Position numbers and translations under genes: made by a program | In this document: one piece after another, positions 35,866 to 45,295 of the stretch | Numbering within the stretch: position 1 is the first letter of the stretch | Layout: each line of letters starts with the position of its first letter | Notes under the pieces: model-generated | Databases searched by the model: none | Told to the model about the DNA's origin: nothing | What the model saw: the letters and a program-made list of their open reading frames with translations, nothing else | Assembly: GCA_021295155.1 (NCBI GenBank) | Contig: JAJTJC010000036.1 | Coordinates: forward strand, 620,001-684,000 | Origin: Flavobacteriaceae bacterium D16 | GTDB lineage: Bacteria > Bacteroidota > Bacteroidia > Flavobacteriales > Flavobacteriaceae | Direction of reading: 5' to 3' | Length of the DNA: 64,000 nucleotides

Positions 35866-36867
35866 ATGAGTGACAACCCAACCAGCAACCAAAACCAATC
35901 GGACGAAATAGATCTGGGACAATTATTCGCGATGATTGGTAACGGATTTAATAGCCTTTTCAGATGGTTTTTGAACTTATTCCTGTACTTAAAAAGAAAT
36001 TTGGTAATACTCGCCACATTGGTTGTTGTGGGAGGAGCACTTGGTTTCGCCCTTAAATTTATCGTCGGGGAAGAGCAGAAACTTGAGGTGATTGTTACCC
36101 CCAACCTGGACACAAAAAATTATCTCTATGATGTTGTGGACGAAATACAATCCGATATTAAAGCAAAAGACACTGTTTTCTTTTCCTCAATGGGAATGGA
36201 TGTGGATAAAATGGATGGTTTTAAAGTCGAAATAAGCCAACTAAAGTCACAGGGAGGATCTGGTTTGGAAGATGAAATGAAATTCCTGGAATTATTAAAA
36301 GATTTTGAAAACTCAGAAGCCATTTCGGATATACTCAGATCCGAACTGCAGGATAAGACCACAAAAGACCAACGCATTACTTTTTACTTTAAGGACGCCA
36401 TAACCGGAAAAGAATATGCGCAAAAAATTATCGACTACATTAATTCCAATTCCTATTATACTGATTTATTGAAAGTATATACGGAGAATGCTCAGAATCG
36501 TATACAGCGTAATGACTCACTCATTGCCCAAATAGATATACTTATTAACAACTATACCCAGAAGATGCTAAAAGAACAGGCAACTACTGAGGGGCGACTG
36601 GTTTTAGAAAATCAGGAACCCCTCAATATTCCCTCCCTGTTCTCACTTAAAAACAATCTGATCCACGATACCGAATCCAAGAAATTAGAATTGGAACGCA
36701 GGCAGGAGGCTATTACGGTGGTTAATTTTGGTCAGCCTCATAAGGTACAGAAGCCTTTATTTCAAAAAAACATTGCGGTTATCCCGCTGACCTTTGTGGG
36801 TCTGTTTTTTCTTTTCTCTTTTATTCGGTATTTAAATCGCAAAGCTAAAGAAATGCAGGCGGGATGA
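35866..36867 (+). CDS. Wzz-like polysaccharide chain-length/co-polymerase protein
   Basis: 333 aa. Two membrane segments flank a periplasmic part: about 40-62 (FLYLKRNLVILATLVVVGGA) and about 300-320 (IAVIPLTFVGLFFLFSFIRY). The periplasmic part is helical. This is the layout of Wzz/PCP proteins that set glycan chain length in Wzy-dependent assembly. There is no C-terminal tyrosine-kinase domain. It overlaps rfbB by 4 nt and opens the surface-polysaccharide locus. Confidence 0.75.
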   Translation: MSDNPTSNQNQSDEIDLGQLFAMIGNGFNSLFRWFLNLFLYLKRNLVILATLVVVGGALGFALKFIVGEEQKLEVIVTPNLDTKNYLYDVVDEIQSDIKAKDTVFFSSMGMDVDKMDGFKVEISQLKSQGGSGLEDEMKFLELLKDFENSEAISDILRSELQDKTTKDQRITFYFKDAITGKEYAQKIIDYINSNSYYTDLLKVYTENAQNRIQRNDSLIAQIDILINNYTQKMLKEQATTEGRLVLENQEPLNIPSLFSLKNNLIHDTESKKLELERRQEAITVVNFGQPHKVQKPLFQKNIAVIPLTFVGLFFLFSFIRYLNRKAKEMQAG

Positions 36868-37937
36868 TGAATAACAGCTCCTCCAGACGAATTTTGATTA
36901 CGGGAGGCGCCGGATTCATTGGCTCCCATGTAGTTCGTCACTTTGTGACTCAATATCCAAACTATCATATTTACAATCTTGACGCCCTTACTTATGCGGG
37001 AAATCTGGAGAATTTAGTTGATATTGAATCGGAATCAAATTACACATTTCTTAAGGCAGACATTACGAGCCGTGAGTTACTGGGAGAACTCTTTGCCCTG
37101 CATAATTTCGACTCCGTGATACATCTTGCGGCAGAATCTCATGTGGACCGATCAATTACGGATGCATCAGATTTTATACAAACTAATGTTCAGGGAACCG
37201 TGAATCTCCTGGATGCTTGTAAAAATAAATGGAAGGAGGACAATTCTGGCAAGCGTTTCTACCACATTAGCACGGATGAAGTATATGGTTCCATTAATGA
37301 AGGAAAGTTTAATGAGAACTCCCCTTATTCTCCTAATTCACCCTATGCGGCCTCAAAAGCAGGCTCCGATCACTTTGTAAGAGCCTATCATACCACCTAT
37401 GGGCTCCCAACTGTGATTAGCAATTGCTCTAATAATTACGGCCCTTATCAGTTTCCTGAGAAATTCATCCCTCTTTGTATAAATAACATTATTCACCAGA
37501 AAGCGCTTCCCGTTTACGGAAAAGGGGAGAACATCCGTGACTGGTTACACGTGGAAGATCATGTTAAGGCCATAGATTGTATTTTTCATACAGGAAAAAT
37601 AGGGGAAACCTATTGTGTTGGCGGAGATAATGAGTTAACCAATATTGAATTGGTAAAAAACCTATGCGAATTAATGGATATCATGCTGGACCGAAGAACA
37701 GGGGGTTCAGAGCAGCTGATCACTTTTGTAGCGGACCGGCCCGGTCATGATTTCAGGTATGCTATTGACTCGCGTAAGCTGAAGAATGAATTGGGCTGGA
37801 AACCTGAGAATTCATTTGAAAAAGGGATACAAGCAACGATTCAGTGGTATCTGGAAAATACCATGTGGCTCGAACATGTAACCAGAGGTTCTTACAAGGA
37901 CTATTACCAAAGGATGTATAACGAAAAGGACTTATAA
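36864..37937 (+). CDS. rfbB: dTDP-glucose 4,6-dehydratase
   Basis: 357 aa. NAD-dependent short-chain dehydrogenase of the dTDP-rhamnose pathway. [16 protein letters not shown] is the nucleotide-binding loop, STDEVYG holds the catalytic Thr-Asp-Glu, and [12 protein letters not shown] the YxxxK pair. [19 protein letters not shown] is characteristic of RmlB. It overlaps both neighbours slightly (ATGATG with the Wzz-like gene; one base with rfbA), so the rml genes are translationally coupled. Confidence 0.97.
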   Translation: MMNNSSSRRILITGGAGFIGSHVVRHFVTQYPNYHIYNLDALTYAGNLENLVDIESESNYTFLKADITSRELLGELFALHNFDSVIHLAAESHVDRSITDASDFIQTNVQGTVNLLDACKNKWKEDNSGKRFYHISTDEVYGSINEGKFNENSPYSPNSPYAASKAGSDHFVRAYHTTYGLPTVISNCSNNYGPYQFPEKFIPLCINNIIHQKALPVYGKGENIRDWLHVEDHVKAIDCIFHTGKIGETYCVGGDNELTNIELVKNLCELMDIMLDRRTGGSEQLITFVADRPGHDFRYAIDSRKLKNELGWKPENSFEKGIQATIQWYLENTMWLEHVTRGSYKDYYQRMYNEKDL

Positions 37938-38797
37938 TGAAGGGTATTATCCTAGCCGGGGGATCCGGGACACGTTTGTATCCTATTACACTGGCTTTCA
38001 GCAAGCAGCTGATGCCTGTATATGATAAACCCATGATTTATTACCCACTGGCAACTCTAATGAGCGCTGGTATAAGGGATATCCTGATCATTACGACGCC
38101 TCAGGACAAACCTTTATTTATTAAATTATTGGGAGACGGTACTCAGTTGGGGTGTAGGTTCCAATATGCCGAACAAAAAAGTCCAGCGGGTATAGCAGAA
38201 GCCTTCCTGATTGGCAAAGATTTTATAGGCAATGATAAAGTAGCCCTGATTCTGGGGGATAATATCTTTTACGGATCCGGCTTGGCAAGACAATTGCAGC
38301 AAAACAATGATCCGGGTGGCGGAATCATCTATGCATATCATGTTCAGAATCCCGGACGCTACGGGGTAGTAAGCTTCAATAAAGCGGGGGTTGCAGAGTC
38401 TATTGATGAAAAACCCAATGATCCTAAATCCAATTACGCCATACCAGGAATTTACTTTTACGACAATCAGGTAGTGCAATATGCGCAGCAGATCTTGCCG
38501 AGCAAGCGCGGTGAACTGGAGATTACGGATATCAACAAAGCCTATATGCGCGATGGAAAATTACAGGTGAGCATATTGGACCGTGGAACAGCATGGCTGG
38601 ATACGGGCACCTTTGAATCTTTGATGCAGGCTGCACAGTTTGTTGAGGTTATTGAAAACCGGCAAGGGCTTAAAATAGGGGCTATTGAAGAAGTGGCCTA
38701 TACTATGGGATATATAGATAAAGAACAGCTGAGGAAGTTGGCCGATCCTCTTAAAAATAGCGGCTACGGTGAATATTTATTGAGATTATTGGATTAA
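37937..38797 (+). CDS. rfbA: Glucose-1-phosphate thymidylyltransferase
   Basis: 286 aa. Makes dTDP-glucose from dTTP and glucose-1-phosphate. [20 protein letters not shown] is the nucleotidyltransferase signature, followed by [20 protein letters not shown] and [16 protein letters not shown]. Full length. The order rfbB-A-C-D is continuous here. Confidence 0.97.
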   Translation: MKGIILAGGSGTRLYPITLAFSKQLMPVYDKPMIYYPLATLMSAGIRDILIITTPQDKPLFIKLLGDGTQLGCRFQYAEQKSPAGIAEAFLIGKDFIGNDKVALILGDNIFYGSGLARQLQQNNDPGGGIIYAYHVQNPGRYGVVSFNKAGVAESIDEKPNDPKSNYAIPGIYFYDNQVVQYAQQILPSKRGELEITDINKAYMRDGKLQVSILDRGTAWLDTGTFESLMQAAQFVEVIENRQGLKIGAIEEVAYTMGYIDKEQLRKLADPLKNSGYGEYLLRLLD

Positions 38798-38804
38798 AGA
38801 AGAA

Positions 38805-39353
38805 GTGTTGAAAATTCATCATACCAATGTTTTCGGATGTGTGCTAATTGAACCTGTTATTTATACGGATTCGAGGGGTGATTTTATGGAAACCTACCAT
38901 AAAGCAAAACTGGAAGAGGTATTGGGATACAAAATTGAGTTTGTCCAGGACAACCAGTCGGTTTCCCGGAAGCATGTCCTTAGGGGATTACATTACCAGC
39001 GAGGGGAACATGCTCAGGCCAAATTGGGAAGGGTTGTTCGCGGAAGCGCTTTGGATGTAGTAGTCGACCTGAGGAAAGACAGTGCTAGCTATGGAAAAAA
39101 CTATATGGTAGAACTTTCCGAAGAAAACAGACTACAAATATTTATACCAAGGGGTGTGGCCCATGGCTTTTTGGCACTTAAAGACCAAACGGTATTTTCT
39201 TATAAGTGTGATAATTACTATAACCAAGAGTCTGAAGCAGGAATTATTTACAATGACCCTGATCTGGCTATTGACTGGGGTGTTTCGGAAACAGACCTCA
39301 TACTTTCAGATAAAGACAGGGCACTACCTAATTTCAAAGAGCTTTATACATGA
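38805..39353 (+). CDS. rfbC: dTDP-4-dehydrorhamnose 3,5-epimerase
   Basis: 182 aa. RmlC cupin: VIYTDSRGDFMETYH, QDNQSVSRKHVLRGLHYQ (catalytic His region), VVDLRKDSASYGK, IPRGVAHGFLAL and YNDPDLAIDWG. The start is GTG at 38805 (the next codon is TTG at 38808). It overlaps rfbD by 4 nt. Confidence 0.95.
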   Translation: MLKIHHTNVFGCVLIEPVIYTDSRGDFMETYHKAKLEEVLGYKIEFVQDNQSVSRKHVLRGLHYQRGEHAQAKLGRVVRGSALDVVVDLRKDSASYGKNYMVELSEENRLQIFIPRGVAHGFLALKDQTVFSYKCDNYYNQESEAGIIYNDPDLAIDWGVSETDLILSDKDRALPNFKELYT

Positions 39354-40132
39354 AGCGGATATTAGTGACCGGATCGAACGGACAATTAGGAATGACTTTA
39401 AAGGAGTTGGCTCCTGTCTTTCCGGAAATGGAATTCCACTTTACAGATAAAGCTTCTTTAGACATCACCCAAGCAAGGGAAGTTACCCGTATTTTTACGG
39501 AGATCAAACCGGATTATTGTATAAACTGTGCGGCTTACACCCAGGTAGACCAGGCCGAGAAAGAACCTGAAGCGGCTTATGAAATAAATGTAAGGGGAGT
39601 AGACAATCTGGTTAGTGCATGTAAGGAAACCGATACGATTCTTCTACATATATCCACAGATTATGTCTTCGATGGGACTAAAGAGGATGGATACCGCCCA
39701 TACGATACACCAAACCCCTTAAATATTTATGGGAGAACAAAGCTTGAGGGAGAACGCCTAATACAGGAGAAGCTGGAACTCTATTTTATTGTACGTACGT
39801 CCTGGTTGTATTCCAAAAAATACGGACATAATTTCTATAAGACCATACTGGCTAAGGCCAAAGCCGGAGAGCCACTCAGGGTGACCGATAACCAAAGAGG
39901 GTGTCCTACGGATGCCAGGAATTTGGCAAAATACCTCTTGGATCTTATGACATCGGGGAATACCCAATATGGGATAAAACACTTTACGGACGGAGAGGTG
40001 ATGACCTGGTATGATTTTGCGGATAGAATCCTAAATGATAATGGATACAAGGATAAAATAGACCTACAAAGGGGAGAGAATTATCGTATTTTTGCTGCGA
40101 GACCTCGGAATAGTGTATTAATCAATGGATGA
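39350..40132 (+). CDS. rfbD: dTDP-4-dehydrorhamnose reductase, C-terminally short
   Basis: 260 aa. Reduces dTDP-4-keto-rhamnose to dTDP-L-rhamnose. Motifs: LVTGSNGQLGMTLKEL, INCAAYTQVDQAEKEPE, STDYVFDGTKEDGYRPYD and YGRTKLEGE (YxxxK). The frame ends at ARPRNSVLING. Family members usually run another 25-40 residues after the RPxxSxL motif, so the C-terminal helix is missing. Forty non-coding bases follow before the nonulosonate cassette. It may still be active, or may be replaced by another copy elsewhere. Confidence 0.9.
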   Translation: MKRILVTGSNGQLGMTLKELAPVFPEMEFHFTDKASLDITQAREVTRIFTEIKPDYCINCAAYTQVDQAEKEPEAAYEINVRGVDNLVSACKETDTILLHISTDYVFDGTKEDGYRPYDTPNPLNIYGRTKLEGERLIQEKLELYFIVRTSWLYSKKYGHNFYKTILAKAKAGEPLRVTDNQRGCPTDARNLAKYLLDLMTSGNTQYGIKHFTDGEVMTWYDFADRILNDNGYKDKIDLQRGENYRIFAARPRNSVLING

Positions 40133-40172
40133 GATAGCGCAGCAATTCCCAAAAATAATGTTTTGATATTCT

Positions 40173-41360
40173 ATGGAGATACTACCATTAATAGGAAGGG
40201 CGAATGAACTTTTTACAATCGATATTTCGCGGCATTCGCATAAACTAAAAGAAATTGTCTCTTCGTCTTCCTTCCTTGTAATTGGAGGAGCCGGATCCAT
40301 TGGTCAGGCGGTATGCAAGGAAATTTTCAAAAGAGAGCCTCAAAAACTACATATTGTTGACATTAGTGAGAATAACCTGGTAGAATTGGTTCGGGATATC
40401 CGTAGTTCTTTCGGTTATATTCAGGGAGATTTTAAAACATATGCTATCGATGTGGGCTCCGTGGAATATGACGCATTTATCAGTGCAGATGGCCAATACG
40501 ATTATGTCCTCAATCTTTCAGCCCTTAAGCATGTTCGGAGTGAGAAGGACCCTTTTACCCTCATGAGGATGATTGAGGTCAACATTCTCAATACCCTAAA
40601 AACAATAAGGCAAGCTCGAAAAAATCAAACTACAAAATATTTCTGTGTTTCTACGGATAAGGCGGCAAATCCGGTTAATATGATGGGGGCTTCAAAGCGA
40701 ATTATGGAAATGTTCCTGATGAGGGAAAGCAAAGATCAAATGGTTTCAACAGCCCGTTTCGCCAACGTTGCCTTCTCTGATGGGTCTCTCTTATTTGGAT
40801 TTGAAAATCGGATTAGGAAAAGGCAGCCAATTGTTGCCCCTTCTGATATTAAGAGGTACTTCGTAATCCCTAAGGAGTCTGGTGAATTATGCTTAATGTC
40901 TTGTATTTTCGGGGATAATCGGGATATATTTTATCCAAAACTGAGTGAGGATTTACACTTGATTTCTTTCGAACAGATCGCCCGCAGATATCTTGAATCC
41001 ATAGGATATAAGCCATATGAATGTGATTCAGAAGAGGAAGCCAGGATCAGAATGAAAGATCTGCCAGAAAAAGGGCAATGGCCCTGCTTGTTTGCTCCCA
41101 GCGATACTACTGGAGAAAAAGACTTTGAAGAATTTTTTACCAAAGGGGAAGAGCTCGATACCAATCGATTTGAAAATATTGGTATAGTAAAAAGTAAACT
41201 GGGTTATGATGAATCACTATTAGAGGAATTTGAGGCCAGGATTTCTGAGATGAGAAATAATTACTCCTGGCAGCGAGAGGATTTTGTGGATCTGTTTCAA
41301 AAAATGATCCCGAATTTTCAACACCTCGAAAAAGGGAAATTTCTCGACAGCAAAATGTAA
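40173..41360 (+). CDS. NAD-dependent sugar 4,6-dehydratase (LegB/PseB/FlaA1-like)
   Basis: 395 aa. Polysaccharide-biosynthesis short-chain dehydrogenase. FLVIGGAGSIGQAVCKEIF is the nucleotide-binding loop; LNLSALKHVRSEKDPF, STDKAANPVNMMGASKRIME and VSTARFANVAFSDGS are family motifs. It would convert NDP-GlcNAc to the 4-keto-6-deoxy intermediate, the first step toward legionaminic- or pseudaminic-type nonulosonic acids. It precedes a LegC-type aminotransferase by 12 nt. With a PtmE-like gene in the same cassette, the donor may be GDP- rather than UDP-linked (inference). Confidence 0.85.
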   Translation: MEILPLIGRANELFTIDISRHSHKLKEIVSSSSFLVIGGAGSIGQAVCKEIFKREPQKLHIVDISENNLVELVRDIRSSFGYIQGDFKTYAIDVGSVEYDAFISADGQYDYVLNLSALKHVRSEKDPFTLMRMIEVNILNTLKTIRQARKNQTTKYFCVSTDKAANPVNMMGASKRIMEMFLMRESKDQMVSTARFANVAFSDGSLLFGFENRIRKRQPIVAPSDIKRYFVIPKESGELCLMSCIFGDNRDIFYPKLSEDLHLISFEQIARRYLESIGYKPYECDSEEEARIRMKDLPEKGQWPCLFAPSDTTGEKDFEEFFTKGEELDTNRFENIGIVKSKLGYDESLLEEFEARISEMRNNYSWQREDFVDLFQKMIPNFQHLEKGKFLDSKM

Positions 41361-41372
41361 ACCCTAAGAACT

Positions 41373-42512
41373 ATGTTTGAACCGGTTATTGATTTTGTTC
41401 GCGATATCTACAAAACCGATCAGTTTATTCCTTTACATGAACCCAGATTTTGGGGAAAGGAAAAGGAATATCTGAATAACTGCATTGACTCTACCTTTGT
41501 TTCTAGTGTTGGGAAGTATGTAGACAGGTTTGAAAAGGAAATAGCCGATTTTACAGGTGCAAAGTACGCAGTAGCCACGGTCAATGGAACTGCTGCCCTG
41601 CATATTGCCCTTCTCCTTGCAGGAATTGGGCATGGGGATGAGGTGATTACACAGGCTCTTACTTTTGTGGCTACATGCAATGCAATAAACTATACAGGGG
41701 CACATCCGATATTAGTTGATGTAGATAAGGATACCTTAGGGATGTCTCCTCAAAAACTGGAGGAGTTTTTAGAGGCCAACACTGAAATCAAGAAAGGTAA
41801 ATGTTATAATACAAAAACAGGAAGAGCCATCAAAGCGGTTGTTCCCATGCATACTTTCGGTCTGCCTGCCAAGTTGGAGGAGCTACAAAAGCTATGTAAC
41901 AAGTATAACCTGAAGTTGATCGAAGATGCAGCCGAATCTTTGGGGAGTTACAGAAATGACAGACATACCGGTACTTTAGGCTGGATTGGGACCTTGAGTT
42001 TCAATGGAAATAAGATTATCACAACGGGCGGCGGCGGAATGATTTTAACTAACAATGCGGAGTTAGCCAAAAGGGCAAAACATATAACCACAACGGCTAA
42101 AGTTCCTCATAAATGGGAATACAGGCATGATCAGGTAGCGTATAATTACCGGTTGCCCAATATCAATGCAGCCCTTGGTTGTGCGCAAATGGAACAATTG
42201 CCTACCTTTATTAAGCACAAGAGGGAATTAGCCGAGTCCTACCGTGTTTTTTTCGAAAATCAAGGAATTCAATTCGTAACAGAACCTAGTGGGACAAGGT
42301 CCAATTATTGGCTAAACGCGGTATTATTAAAAGACAGGGAAGAACGGGATTCTTTCCTAAAAGAAACCAATGAGAAAGGGGTTATGACAAGACCAGCTTG
42401 GCAGCTAATGAATGAACTTTCGATGTATAAAGGCGCCCAATGTGGTGATCTTTCCAATTCCGAATGGTTGGAAGCACGTATTGTAAATATTCCAAGCAGT
42501 GTTAGCAAGTAA
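41373..42512 (+). CDS. LegC-family PLP-dependent sugar aminotransferase
   Basis: 379 aa. DegT/DnrJ/EryC1 fold. The N-terminus (FIPLHEPRFWGKEKEYLNNC) and FVSSVGKYVDRFEKEIADFT match LegC aminotransferases. VNGTAALHIALLLAG binds phosphate, EDAAESLGS holds the PLP Asp, and FNGNKIITTGGGG carries the Schiff-base Lys. It aminates C4 of the 4-keto sugar. Its 3' end overlaps the next gene by 14 nt. Confidence 0.88.
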   Translation: MFEPVIDFVRDIYKTDQFIPLHEPRFWGKEKEYLNNCIDSTFVSSVGKYVDRFEKEIADFTGAKYAVATVNGTAALHIALLLAGIGHGDEVITQALTFVATCNAINYTGAHPILVDVDKDTLGMSPQKLEEFLEANTEIKKGKCYNTKTGRAIKAVVPMHTFGLPAKLEELQKLCNKYNLKLIEDAAESLGSYRNDRHTGTLGWIGTLSFNGNKIITTGGGGMILTNNAELAKRAKHITTTAKVPHKWEYRHDQVAYNYRLPNINAALGCAQMEQLPTFIKHKRELAESYRVFFENQGIQFVTEPSGTRSNYWLNAVLLKDREERDSFLKETNEKGVMTRPAWQLMNELSMYKGAQCGDLSNSEWLEARIVNIPSSVSK

Positions 42513-43128
42513 GGATCTTTTCATATTTGGTTATTCAGGCCATGCATATGTAGTACTGGATGTCTCAATATCCCTAGGGTATAACCCCTTGGGCTACTTT
42601 AATCCGGATAAGGAGGTGTCCGATCCATATCAGCTTAAATATTTTGGTTTTGAGAGAGATGTGGAAGTTGAGAAAATCGTAGATAAAGCCTCCGTATTTC
42701 CCGCATTGGGATCTAACATTATACGAAAGAAGATCATGACAGATCCCAAGTTTGCTAATCTGAACTATCCGGTATTGGCTTCGCCAAGTGCTGTTGTATC
42801 GAAATTCTCGCATATAGCAGAGGGTGTTTTGGTAGGAGTTTCGGCAATTGTACAGAGCAAAGCTCAAATAGGACGAGGTTCTATTATAAATACGGGAGCT
42901 ATTGTGGAACACGAATGCCATCTTTCCGATTTTGTTCATGTTGCCCCGGGAGCTGTTTTATCTGGTAATGTTAAGGTTGGAGAGGGAGCATTTATTGGAG
43001 CAAATGCTACGATCAAAGAGGGGATTACCATTGGAAAAGGAGCTGTAATCGGGGCAGGTACAGTGGTTATTCGTGATGTGCCTGCTGCAGAAACATGGGT
43101 AGGAAACCCCGCTAAAAAATTAATATGA
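42499..43128 (+). CDS. NeuD/LegH-like sugar O/N-acyltransferase (PglD family)
   Basis: 209 aa. N-terminal Rossmann-like part (LFIFGYSGHAYVVLDVSISL, with the G-H-A motif) and C-terminal left-handed beta-helix of hexapeptide repeats (IGRGSIINTGAIVEHECHLS, with the conserved His-Glu-Cys-His region). In legionaminic pathways LegH acetylates the C4 amine. The start is GTG at 42499. It overlaps the aminotransferase and NeuB genes. Confidence 0.85.
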   Translation: MLASKDLFIFGYSGHAYVVLDVSISLGYNPLGYFNPDKEVSDPYQLKYFGFERDVEVEKIVDKASVFPALGSNIIRKKIMTDPKFANLNYPVLASPSAVVSKFSHIAEGVLVGVSAIVQSKAQIGRGSIINTGAIVEHECHLSDFVHVAPGAVLSGNVKVGEGAFIGANATIKEGITIGKGAVIGAGTVVIRDVPAAETWVGNPAKKLI

Positions 43129-44129
43129 GGGAACAAGTGCTAATTATTGCAGAAGCAGGGGTAAACCATAATGGCAATATAGATATAGCGAAAAAACTTA
43201 TTGATGCAGCTGCAGAAGCTGAGGTGGATTTTGTAAAATTTCAGACATTCAATTCTAAAAAGTTAGTAAGCAGAAACGCCAGAAAGGCAGATTATCAGTC
43301 AAAGAATATGCCGGATACTTCTGATTCCCAGTTGGCAATGCTTCAAAAATTAGAACTTACTAAAGATCAGCATCTGGAACTCATTGCTTATTGCAAGGTT
43401 AAAGAGATACATTTTTTGTCTACAGGATTTGATTTGGAAAGTTTGGACTTTTTGAATGAATTGGGCATCCCTTTATTCAAGATTCCTTCAGGTGAAATCA
43501 CTAATCTGCCCTACTTACGGAAAATTGGTAGCTTTGGCAAACCTATTATCATGTCTACAGGCATGGCTGATTTAAGGGAAATTGATGATGCAATCACAGT
43601 TTTGAAACAAGCAGGGGCAAAGACATCCCAGATAACGATCTTGCATTGCAATACCGAATATCCTACCCCAATGGAGGATGTAAACCTGCTTGCGATGAAT
43701 ACCATAGCCAAATCATTCGAAGTGTCTGTAGGATATTCTGATCATACCTTGGGAATTGAAGTACCAATAGCGGCTGTAGCATTGGGGGCAACGGTTATTG
43801 AAAAACATTTTACGTTAGACAGATCTATGGAAGGTCCTGACCATAATGCTTCACTAGAACCAAAAGAGTTGAAGGAGATGGTAAAGGCAATAAGAAATAT
43901 TGAAGTAGCATTAGGACACGGTGAAAAGGTACCCAGCACTAGTGAGAAAAAGAATAAAGAGATTGTAAGAAAAAGTATAGTCGCGAATAAAATAATAAAG
44001 AAAGGAGAACTTTTTACAGAGAATAACATTGCTGTTAAACGACCAGGAGGAGGAATATCACCTATGTTATGGGATAAGATTGTAGGATCAAAGGCCTCAA
44101 GGGACTATGAACCAGATGAATTGATATGA
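43125..44129 (+). CDS. Nonulosonic acid synthase (NeuB/LegI family)
   Basis: 334 aa. NeuB catalytic domain: IIAEAGVNHNGNIDIAKKLI, VDFVKFQTF, FKIPSGEITNLPYLRKI, STGMA and HCNTEYPTP, VSVGYSDHTLGIEVPIAAVA; then a C-terminal SAF (antifreeze-like) domain (RKSIVANKIIKKGELFTENN, KRPGGGISP). It condenses phosphoenolpyruvate with a six-carbon amino sugar to give a nine-carbon acid. Neighbours favour legionaminic acid over sialic acid. It overlaps neuC by 4 nt. Confidence 0.93.
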   Translation: MREQVLIIAEAGVNHNGNIDIAKKLIDAAAEAEVDFVKFQTFNSKKLVSRNARKADYQSKNMPDTSDSQLAMLQKLELTKDQHLELIAYCKVKEIHFLSTGFDLESLDFLNELGIPLFKIPSGEITNLPYLRKIGSFGKPIIMSTGMADLREIDDAITVLKQAGAKTSQITILHCNTEYPTPMEDVNLLAMNTIAKSFEVSVGYSDHTLGIEVPIAAVALGATVIEKHFTLDRSMEGPDHNASLEPKELKEMVKAIRNIEVALGHGEKVPSTSEKKNKEIVRKSIVANKIIKKGELFTENNIAVKRPGGGISPMLWDKIVGSKASRDYEPDELI

Positions 44130-45295
44130 GAAAAAAAATATGTGTTATTACTGGAACAAGGGCAGAGTATGGCCTATTGTATTGGCTAATACGCTTTTTG
44201 AAAGAAGATCCTAAAATAGAACTTCAACTGATTGTTACCGGAATGCATTTGTCTCCCGAATTTGGCCTGACCTATTCCGAGATCGAAAATCAGGGATATT
44301 TCATTAATAAGAAGATCGAGATATTGCTATCCTCTGATACTGCAGTAGGCGTATCTAAATCTATGGGATTGGCCCAAATAAGCTTCTCCGAAGCATATGA
44401 TGAATTGAAACCTGATATTGCTTTAGTACTTGGGGATCGTTTCGAAATTTTCGCTGCAGTTGCTTCAGCCATGATTAGTAGAATCCCTGTTGCTCACCTG
44501 CACGGAGGGGAGGCTACAGAAGGGCTTATTGATGAGCCCATTAGACATTCCATTACAAAGATGTCTCACTTGCATTTTACGGCTACTGAGGAATACCGGA
44601 AAAGAGTAATTCAGCTGGGAGAAAATCCCAATAGGGTTTTCAATGTGGGAGCTCCTGGTTTAGACAGCCTTCAATTTTTAGAGTTGCTAGAGAAGGATGA
44701 TTTTCAAAAAGCCATAGATTTTCGATTAAACAAAAGAAATATTCTAGTTACTTTTCACCCCGTAACACTGGAAGAAAATACAGCTCAGGAACAATTTTCC
44801 AATTTGCTTGAAGCGCTGGACACTCTCCAAGACACCAGCTTTATTTTTACTAAACCGAATGCAGATACTGATGGAAGAACAATCATCAATCAGATAGATT
44901 CATATGTTTCCATCAATCCAAAAAAGGCATGTGCATTCACTTCTTTGGGTCAATTACGTTATTTGTCGGCATTAAAACATGTTGACCTGGTTATGGGGAA
45001 TTCTTCGAGTGGATTAACGGAAGCCCCAAGTTTTAAAATCCCAACAATTAATATTGGAGATAGGCAGAAAGGTCGAATTAAAGCACAAAGTGTTATCGAC
45101 TGTTCACCAGAAGTACATGATATGCTCGATGCACTAAAAAAAGCATTTTCTAATGATTTCAGAAAGTCTATTGAAGCAATAGACAATCCTTATGGGAAAG
45201 GGGGAGCCTCTAGAAAAATCGTAAAAAAACTAAAAGAGATCGATTTAACGGACATAGTAAAAAAATCATTTTATGACATTGAATTTGAGCTATGA
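44126..45295 (+). CDS. NDP-sugar 2-epimerase, hydrolysing (NeuC/LegG family)
   Basis: 389 aa. GT-B-like epimerase fold: ITGTRAEYGLLYWLIRFL, LVLGDRFEIFAAVASAM, VAHLHGGEATEGLIDEPIRH, VTFHPVT and GNSSSGLTEAPSF. These are the motifs of the hydrolysing branch (TIGR03568-like). It releases the free 2-epimerised sugar from its nucleotide for NeuB. Tightly coupled to both neighbours. Confidence 0.92.
   Translation: MRKKICVITGTRAEYGLLYWLIRFLKEDPKIELQLIVTGMHLSPEFGLTYSEIENQGYFINKKIEILLSSDTAVGVSKSMGLAQISFSEAYDELKPDIALVLGDRFEIFAAVASAMISRIPVAHLHGGEATEGLIDEPIRHSITKMSHLHFTATEEYRKRVIQLGENPNRVFNVGAPGLDSLQFLELLEKDDFQKAIDFRLNKRNILVTFHPVTLEENTAQEQFSNLLEALDTLQDTSFIFTKPNADTDGRTIINQIDSYVSINPKKACAFTSLGQLRYLSALKHVDLVMGNSSSGLTEAPSFKIPTINIGDRQKGRIKAQSVIDCSPEVHDMLDALKKAFSNDFRKSIEAIDNPYGKGGASRKIVKKLKEIDLTDIVKKSFYDIEFEL

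Noticed and set aside
37543-37558. parS-like sequence (GGTTACACGTGGAAGA) in rfbB
   Set aside because: 13 of 16 match, but it encodes the conserved WLHVEDH segment of RmlB, which explains the likeness.
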